From NCBI GenBank assembly GCA_030674155.1, contig CM060320.1, positions 21,131,267 through 21,195,266 of the forward strand: a stretch of 64,000 nucleotides of DNA, read 5' to 3'. The translations under genes and the position numbers were made by a program. A model generated the notes under the pieces. It made no database searches. It was not told the origin of the DNA and saw only the letters and a list, made by a program, of their open reading frames with translations. Shown in pieces: positions 1 through 8,617 of the stretch (position 1 is the first letter of the stretch; every line of letters starts with the position of its first letter). The stretch comes from Stramonita haemastoma (Eukaryota; Mollusca; Gastropoda; Neogastropoda; Muricidae).

Positions 1-3
1 GAC

Positions 4-86
<83 letters not shown>

Positions 87-150
87 CACACACACACACA
101 CACACACACACACTACACACACACACCACGCTCACCACACACACATATAC
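1..150. repeat. (ACAG)n and (AC)n microsatellite at left edge
   Basis: Pure GACA units to about 50, then AC units with small interruptions. Open reading frames here are repeat artefacts. Confidence 0.95.
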
Positions 151-275
151 ATACACACATGAACGTACGCACATACGCACGCACGCACGCATAACTACAC
201 ACTGAACGTACGCACATACGCACGCACGCACGCACACATGTGTGCATGCACGCACATGTACATGAATATATGACT

Positions 276-640
276 GTATATTTCTGTTTCTGCCTTCAGC
301 ACCAGGGCTTTATCACAGTTCTTGATTAAACCATTGAATCTGGGGGCAACAGCAAAGTGAGAGGCTGTACGATCAATGGCTTTCCCAATCATGGAATTCC
401 ACTTTACAGCTTAGTCTTTCTCTGACTAAGAAGCTTGACTTGCACAGTCCTTATGTGCTGCAGCCTTGGGGGCTAGTTGGCCTTTGGAGAACATCTCAAC
501 GCTGACTGTCCTTATGCCCTCTTGGCAGAGAGAGTGGGGATGTGCTGGGCAAGGCATCTCCACTATAATCAAAATTTCTGCCCAATTTCCTAAAGAGCAG
601 CTGTCTCATCTGCTGCTTTGGAGGTCATTGTCGAACACAG
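276..640 (+). repeat. Dispersed repeat, copy 1
   Basis: Matches the reverse complement of 22300-22660: cttgacttgcacagtcctta, tgtgctgcag, ggggctagttggcctttgga, ctgactgtccttatgccctc, ggcaaggcatctccacta. No coding sense; class not identified. Confidence 0.75.
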
Positions 641-1597
641 GGCGACAAACAAAATATATTTACTGTTACAGTAGTATTGTAATTAAATCTTTTGTAGTTC
701 GTAGTATATTGTGAATAACAATAAAAAAACTCAATTAATGCCGGCCCCCCCCCCCCCCCCTGAAAAAACAACCCACCCTAATAAGATGATAAAAAGCTTA
801 CAGTAAATAAAAAAAAAGACTATTGTTATGTGAACAGTAATAAGAGGAGAAGAGGAGGTGGAGGATTGGAGGAAGAGAAGTGGAGGAGGAGAAACTAGTA
901 GTGATGGTGGTAGAAAGTAGTGGAAACAGCAGCAGCAGCAGTAGCGATATGAGCACAAGCAGCAGTAGTTGTGAAAGTGGTGGTATAGTTGCAGCAGAAT
1001 GAAGAGATGTGGAAGCAGCACTCATGGTTGTAACACTAGTATGTGTTCAGTAAAATCATGTTTTTCTTTAGTAATAATAACAATAATTGTCTTTATGGTC
1101 ATCATGAAGTTTGTGGTTCGCTGCTGTGGTTTGATATACAAGCATGTTGTTGTATGAGACTTATTATTTTTGTTGTTAAAGTTGTATATTTTTTTTTGGT
1201 GGTCTTTTTTTTAGTGGCAGTTGTATGGGGAATTGGGTGGGGGTGGGGAGGGAGGGGGGAATTGGTTTTAGCGTGGGCTGATTATTTTTTTGTTTTTAGT
1301 TCTCATGTTTATGGATTTATTAGGAGTGACACTGATGTGTAATAGTAGATCTACATAATCTCCCAAATAAAAATGAATTTGGAACTCTGGCATTTTCCCC
1401 CCTCATTTGTCTCATTCTCGGTCTTTGCTGTATTGATTATTGGTTTTTGTACCAAAAGTTTCACTGACGTAAAGAGAGAAAAGGAAGAAGAAGAAGAAGA
1501 AGAAGAAAAAAAGCTTTCATGTTTTTTTCTTCTTTGCCTTCACAGAGCCACTTTCAGTAAACACATCAGTACTTGGAATTTCTCTTTCTCTTCTTCT

Positions 1598-1614
1598 CTT
1601 TGTGTGTGTGTGTG

Positions 1615-1674
<60 letters not shown>

Positions 1675-1860
1675 CCCTGTTTCTGTTATATCTGTCTCTG
1701 TCTCTCTGTGTCTCTCTGTGTCTCTGTCTGTCTTTTCTCTTTCTGTCTGTCTCTTCTATCTGTCTGTCAGTTTCTGTTTCTGTTTTTGTCTCTCTGTATC
1801 TGTCTGTCTATCCCTGTTCTGTCTCTGTGTCTCTCTGACTCTCTTTCTCTCTCTTTCATT
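1598..1860. repeat. (GT)n followed by TCTG/TCTC-rich tract
   Basis: Uninterrupted GT from about 1618 to 1671, then degenerate TCTGTCTC-type sequence to 1858. Confidence 0.93.
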
Positions 1861-2479
1861 TAAAGAAAGAAAAAAAAAGAAGACCCAAACCAAGTTATCA
1901 AAACTGCAGTCTGAGAGAAGTTCACAGAAGAATTCTGGATGGTTGTCAAAGAAAGGAAAGAGAGAAAAGAGGAGGTAGCTAGCTAGTTGTCAGTGCAGTG
2001 ACTAAAGGTCAGGCCTGTCGCGTCGTCAGTCGATGGTACAGTACTGTTGTGACAGGGGGTGCTTAGTCAGCGCTGTCTGCTCTGACTTATTGACTTGTTT
2101 GTTTCCATGGTCTTCCCACACTGAAGGATAGCAGCCTACTCACTGTTTTCCCAAAAGTTGTTGGAGAAGGGTTGTGGATGTTTCATGATAAAAAACAAAA
2201 AACCCCAACCAACCAACCAACCAACCAAACAAAAACAACAACAAAAAAAGAATGTTTCATGATGTGAACATTCTGTGCTTGTTGGCACAACTGTTTTTGT
2301 CTGTTGCCTGTTATTTTTTGGTCCCCCCCCCCCTCCCAGAATTGTGGGTGAAAAAAGATGGGTTTTTTTTTGTTTTGTCATTAATTTTTGTTGTTTTTTT
2401 TCACTCTGATTATCTTAAATTAACAAGAATATATATTTCATCTACCTGGAAATGTTCTTTGGATGAGACTATAAACTGT

Positions 2480-2593
2480 TCATAACACACACAAACACAC
2501 GCACATGTACACACACACAAGTATGCATGCACACACACACACGCACACATGCAGCAGCGCACGCGCGCACACACACAGTGACACGCACACACA

Positions 2594-2665
<72 letters not shown>

Positions 2666-2690
2666 CACACACACACACACACACACTTGT
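2480..2690. repeat. (CA)n microsatellite, interrupted
   Basis: CA repeats with CG and TG interruptions, purest at 2600-2685. Confidence 0.93.
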
Positions 2691-3185
2691 GAAAAGATGT
2701 GAAGTCAAGACTAAGTTCTCCTAAAGAGGAGAGGCATTCATACCAACACACATACCAGAAGTTAGAATGCAGCTACCTTCCTGGTGGGCAAAACAGTGTT
2801 TCTTCAGTCCTCTCAGCTGCTAATAATTCAATCCCATCTCAGCCCAGCTGGGGCCAGCTGGTGCTAATAACAGCAGGAACTGACCACACTTGGACTAGGT
2901 AAAAGGAAGGGCACCCTAAATCATTTAGCACTCTTGACTGAGTGGTGTTGGATTTGTGTGCTGTGGGTTGCATGTATACAAAAAATCTCACAATTCGTGA
3001 ACCTCAGTGCTCTAGCAAAGAAAAAGAAAGGAAAAAAAGGTACAGAGACACGACCACCCACTTACTACTGTCATAGGCACATGAACAAGCAGCTACATGC
3101 ATACTTGCATAAGGCTAAAAAGACTTGATGGAGATCCATAACTAACACCAAAAAGCATCTGAGGTTTAATTATTTTTTTAATATC

Positions 3186-3246
3186 CACACGTATGCACGC
3201 ATGCATGCACACACGCACGCACACATGCATGCATGCATGTATGCAT

Positions 3247-3326
<80 letters not shown>

Positions 3327-3455
3327 TATGCACACACACAGCCTCTCTCTTTTTCATACTTATGCAAGCACGCACACACACACGCACGCACACATGCACA
3401 CACATTTACACACACACATTTACACACCACACACACATCACCACACACACACACA

Positions 3456-3486
<31 letters not shown>

Positions 3487-3591
3487 CACACATACACACG
3501 TACACAAGTAACACAACACACACACACTCTGTCTGTTGTCTGTCTGTCTGTCTGTCTGTCTTCTGTCTTCTTCTCTCTCTCTCTCTCGTCT

Positions 3592-3664
<73 letters not shown>

Positions 3665-3680
3665 CTCTCTCTGTATGTAT
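3186..3680. repeat. Compound (CA)n, (TCTG)n, (CT)n microsatellite
   Basis: ATGC/CA tract 3190-3322, a second CA tract 3366-3525, TCTG units 3530-3562, and pure CT 3594-3658. Confidence 0.95.
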
Positions 3681-3868
3681 ATTGTTCTCTCTCATCCACA
3701 TGCAAACACACTCATGATGCACAGGCTTAATGCATAAGCTTAATAAAATGTGCACTTCTTAAAACACAATGGCTTGAGCCAGACTGTAGTAAAAACAATG
3801 CGAATCAACATGGACAAAAGAGAAAATGAACTGAGTTTTTATAAGTAGGAAAAAAGATTTTGCTATTT

Positions 3869-4289
3869 GTGACGCTCCACCACATAATAAGTCGGAGTGC
3901 ACCAGAGGTCAATTTTAGTTATTGACATGTTATTAATGTACAATAAAGTGGCTGTCAAATACAAAAAACAGATAGAAAATCGGACAATTCTGTGCAAAGT
4001 TATTACGAATTGAAATGATAGACTGCAGGATGTGACAAAATGAGAAACGGGCAAGTTTATTTTGTAATAGGTTGTCAGAATGAGGGCTTAGGTATTTTCA
4101 AAACACATTTAAAAGCAAAAGAAATAAAAATTATGCCTTGATTATTTTATTATAAGGTAGATAAACGGATATTGTTTAATAATCAATCAAAATCTCAAAA
4201 TTGACAACTTGACCCCCAACTGCCTTTAATAGCTCCTAGCGCAAAATTGGGTAATGTGCTAAGCGACTCATTTCGTGGTGGAGCGCCAC
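3869..4289. mobile_element. MITE with 26-bp inverted ends (copy 1)
   Basis: The left end GTGACGCTCCACCACATAAT is matched by the complement of the right end (GTGGCGCTCCACCACGAAAT, to 4289). Length about 420 bp, AT-rich, no ORF of interest. A second copy is at 14536-14969 with the same interior landmarks (caaagcaaaagaaat-like block, aaaattatgcct). Confidence 0.75.
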
Positions 4290-4746
4290 ATTTTCTAAGC
4301 ATCAGAAGAAAATGCTGAAGAAAAATGGGACAACTAGTTGTCAGACTTGAATCCCATGCAAACCATCAAAATGTGTACATATATATATATTGTCGGTGAC
4401 ATTTTGGTGAAATGCCATTCAGTATGTGTGGCTGTTTTGGAGAAATATTGCGAAACGTTTACGAGAATAGCGTAACATTTTCAAACACAGGAGTGGGGAG
4501 AGAGAGAGAGAAAAAAAAAAAGTTCGAGTGCCTGTTATAGAATATTTATTTTAAATCTCTACACTGTTGACCTTTTTTTTCCTTCTTTTCCATGTTTTTT
4601 CTTCTTTTTTTTTCTTCTTCACATAGAAAGGAAATGACAAAGCAGTGTAGTGTTCATTCCGGCATCTCTTAGGCTGTCGAGATGCTAAGTGCTCAGAATG
4701 CATACATACATGTTTGTGGGAAGACAAAAAGGACTTCTTTTGGGTG

Positions 4747-4769
4747 TGGTGTGTGTGTGTGTGTGTGTG

Positions 4770-4816
<47 letters not shown>

Positions 4817-4818
4817 GG

Positions 4819-4860
<42 letters not shown>

Positions 4861-4872
4861 GTGGTGTGTGGT
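4747..4872. repeat. (GT)n microsatellite
   Basis: Two long GT blocks separated by ttggtagg. Confidence 0.95.
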
Positions 4873-4995
4873 GATTTATTTATCTATTATTATTTATCTT
4901 TTTATTTATCTATTTAGTCTTTTATATTGAGGATAATGGAATAAGCTTATTCATATGCTTTTTTACATGCAGTCCCCATGTGTATGCAGTTTTGT
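4872..4995 (-). mobile_element. SINE family 2 tail fragment
   Basis: Shares ttttatattgaggataatgg, ataagc, acatgcagtccccatgtgta and cagttttgtaaatgtcatct with the tail half of the family-2 SINE. It directly follows a (GT)n tract. Confidence 0.65.
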
Positions 4996-5199
4996 AAATG
5001 TCATCTGTTTCCAGAGAGAGAGAGAGGGAGGGAGGGATGTTCAGCTCTGACTCATATCTGTACGTGATGTTAAGAGCTAACTAAGTAACCTGTACTGGAA
5101 TGTATTCAACATGCTTTCTCTCTCTATCTTTGCCTAGAGCTGTGTTTGTGAAATGTTGTTAAGAGCTATACTGTGATCCCTATAGTATTTTGTTCTCTC

Positions 5200-5345
5200 A
5201 GTGTGTGTGGTGTGTGTGTGTGTGACAGTGTGTGTGTATGTGTTTGTGTGTTGTGTTTGTGTGGTGTGTGTTGTGTGTGTGTTGTAAGTGTGTGTGTGTG
5301 TTGTGTGCATGTGCGTGCATGCATGTGTGTGCTTGCATGTGTTTG

Positions 5346-5376
<31 letters not shown>

Positions 5377-5402
5377 ATGTGTGTGTTGTGTGTTGTGTGG
5401 TG

Positions 5403-5439
<37 letters not shown>

Positions 5440-5565
5440 GTGTTGTGTGTGATGTGTGATGATGTGTGTGTGTGTGTGTGTTATCTGTGTGTGTGTGTTG
5501 GTGTATATCTGTGTGTGTGTTGGTGTATATCTGTGTGTGTGTTGGTGTATATCTGTGTGTGTGTT

Positions 5566-5628
<63 letters not shown>

Positions 5629-5680
5629 TGCAGGTGCGCGCGCATCTGTGTGTGTGTATGTGTACACACTTGCACATGTG
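5200..5680. repeat. Complex (GT)n with a 22-bp minisatellite
   Basis: GT-rich for about 480 bp. At 5482-5569 a 22-bp unit (atctgtgtgtgtgttggtgt, at) repeats about four times. Ends in a GCGC/TGCA-rich block. Confidence 0.93.
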
Positions 5681-5699
5681 CCTGTTAGTTTGCTTTTGT

Positions 5700-6754
5700 G
5701 GTGATATGAAATGTTTGGATATCAGTCACTATCAGATAGTGGCACACTGACTTAGTTCTCTGTGGGTGTAATGAGGGGGCAATCACAAAACACTTAGGCA
5801 AGAAAGGGCCTCTTGTATTGGGCCAGATCTTTGTGAGGAATATTTGTAATGTTCGGCTGTGTGTTTTTGAAAGGACGAACTGATTTGAAAGTTTTTATTG
5901 TAAATAAAGAGAACAAATACCCATCACATTTCTTTTGTTATTGTTGTTTGCTAACTCCAGTGCGGCTGTCATTTGGCTACCATGGGTTTTTTTTCCAGTA
6001 TCAGTTTTATCACCACTGGAAGTCCTATGCTAATATTTTTTTCATGACTTCTATTTTTTTCTGTCTTTTTCTCATATTATTTAATTCATGCCATGTTGTT
6101 CTGTTTCAGTAGTTTTTACTTATTTGTTTATTTTTTTTTTCATAGATCTCATTACTTTGATACTTTTATTTTTATTGATCCTTACACAATTTTGCGCAGG
6201 AGTATATTTTTGTTTGTTTTTGTTGTTGAGACTTCTTGTTGTATTTTTGTTGATTATATACATATAATATTTTATATGTATTGATGGGTATGTGTTGTAT
6301 TATTTGAAGTTGTACTCAAGTTTGTTTTGAGCCCATGGTCAATAAATTTGGTCATAAAAACACATGCTAGTGACATTATTTCAAGCAGAAAAAAACAACT
6401 TTGACCAGATAAATTATACGTCTGCTTTTATCTTGGCTCTTGAGATCACTGACAAACAGCTTACTATTGCTATATATATACATCAGGTGGAACAAGGAAA
6501 AATATTTCTGTCATCATTTCAAAGTTGTGATGTAAATTTTTCTTTTGTTCCTCGGCTACAGATCCAAGGTTTACCAATGGTGAGATCTTTACCTATGCGA
6601 CCATTTTTTCCTCCCATGAAGGTGGCTGCATTCCAGCCTCGAAAAAGTGATGTAATGATTTTTTTTGTGTGTGTGGAAAAGTGACATCATGATTTTTTTT
6701 GTGAGTGTGGAAAAGTGATGTAACAATTTTGTGTATGTGTGTGTATTGTTTCAG
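5700..6754. other. AT-rich intronic stretch before the first visible FEZ exon
   Basis: T-rich with no conserved peptide. It includes a SINE family-3 fragment at 6545-6640 and three short direct repeats of gaaaaagtgatgt/gaaaagtgacatc near 6640-6722, just before the polypyrimidine tract of the exon at 6755. Confidence 0.5.
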
Positions 6755-7022
6755 AGTTGAAAGACATGACGTGCGTGGAGCTGCACGAGCTGTTGGCGGA
6801 GTATGAGCGCAGCATCAAGGAGCTGTCAGAGCTGCTGGTGACAGAGCTGGCCCTGCGCGACGAGCTGGACTACGACAAGGAGCTCAAGAACTCCTTCATC
6901 TCCCTCCTCCTCTCCATCCAGAAGAAGCGGCGAGACACCAATGCCGACCGCAAGAAGAAGAAGACGCGGAGCAGCCAGGGCCAGGTGGAGCTGACCAGCC
7001 CTACCAGCGAAAACGGCAGTAC
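6755..7022 (+). CDS. FEZ1/2 (unc-76): FEZ exon with coiled-coil and lysine-rich tail
   Basis: The acceptor is ttgtttcag and the donor AC|gtgagt (strong), entry phase 1 and exit phase 2. It encodes about 89 residues: a charged heptad-like helix ([20 protein letters not shown]) followed by [16 protein letters not shown], then a basic KKKKTRSSQ segment and a Ser/Thr-rich end. This matches the conserved C-terminal coiled-coil region of FEZ proteins. G+C is much higher than in the flanking introns. An internal Met at 6768 could look like a start, but the reading frame and splice acceptor run upstream of it. Confidence 0.87.
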
Positions 7023-7775
7023 GTGAGTGAAGAGATCAAGGCCTTTGGCCTTTTTTTTCTTTGGTTGAGTGAAGAATTTTTGGTTGAGTGAAGAGATCAA
7101 GGCCTTTGGCATAAAAAAGTTTTTTTTTTTTTTTTTGGTCGAGTGAAGAATTTTTGGTTGAGCGAAGAGATCAAGACCTTTGGCCTTTTTTTTTTTTTTT
7201 TTCCCTTCTTTGGTTGGGTGAAGAATTTTTGGGTTGAGTGAATTCATCAAGGCCTTTGGCCTTTTTTTTTTTTTTTTGTTGTTGTTGTTGTTGTTGTTGA
7301 GTGAAGAATTTTTGGTTGAGTGAAGAGATCAAGGCCTTTGGCTTTTTTTGTTTGGTTGGTTTTTTTTTGTTGAGATTAGGGCTTTTTGACTGTAGAGGAA
7401 TACACTAGGGTGACAGTAGGAGGATTTTGCCTTCAGTAATTATTTCTGTTCTATTTTTGATAAAAAAATAAATGAAACAAAGGAACTTTTTTTTTCCTAG
7501 CTTACAATCTGTATTCTTACATATTGCTGATTACAGTGGTTACCTGCACTTGTTTTCCTCCGCTACTTTTGCCTCAGTAATAATCTTCATTCTTGGATGT
7601 TTGTCAAGTGTTTTAACTAAAAAGTGCTCCCATTTACAGGTTTTATAGGTCTGTGTTTTGTTTGTGTGTCTTGCTATTCAGACAGGTTCACTTTGTCGGT
7701 GAACAGTTTTGCAGGCATTCAGAAATGAAGATCGTAAAAAGAAAAGTATGTGTGATGTGTGCGTGCATGTGTGCT

Positions 7776-7845
<70 letters not shown>

Positions 7846-8575
7846 TGGGTGCGTGCATGTGTGCGTGCGTGCGCGCGCGTGTGTGTGCACGCATGTGTGT
7901 GTGCGCGCGTGTGTGTGTGCACGCGTGCATGTGAGCGGTGAGTACATGGGTGACAGAGTGTGCAAAAAGATGAACTAAAATTCAGTGCAGAAATTGGATT
8001 AATCACGCTTTGTGTGTGTGTGTGTGTGTGTGCGTGTGTACGTACGTACGTGCGTGCATGTGTGTGTTGCAGTTTCTGACCACAGTGATTCCGTACCATC
8101 CCCAGCAGGGCCCCCCACCTCTGAACAGCTGCAGATCTACATCAAAAGTCAGTGTCTGCCTCTACTCTCTGTGCAGTACACAAATAAATATTAATTAAAG
8201 CAATGCTAAAGAGACAAGTATTGCAGAGAGTTTGTTGCTTTTTAAAAAAAATCTTTATTATATAAACTAACTTTTCTGATATGGGTATCAAGTTGAAGGG
8301 TCTTTGACTGAGTACTGTGATATCTCAACTGTGATATCTCAGTTTCTGGTTTTATTTATTTTTCAATGCCATTGCTGTGGTTCAGTGCCATTGCCGTGGT
8401 TCTATGAGTGCACGATGATAGCCATGGATGGTGTGGTTCATTCATCTGTTGAGCTACTGGTTGTTGAATCGAGGACTAATTGAATGGTGGTTTATGATCT
8501 TGGTGTTGTAGTTTGTAAGTAGTATGTAAATATTAATCTTCTTCCTCGTCTTCATCAAATGCTCAGACAGCTACT

Positions 8576-8617
<42 letters not shown>

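Noticed and set aside
3193..3755. Long open frames of His/Thr, Cys/Val or Arg/Glu repeats (also at 1373-1978, 2410-2724, 5134-5704, 7653-8099, 51164-51559)
   Set aside because: They are translations of dinucleotide repeats, open on several frames and both strands at once, with no conserved domain or splice context.
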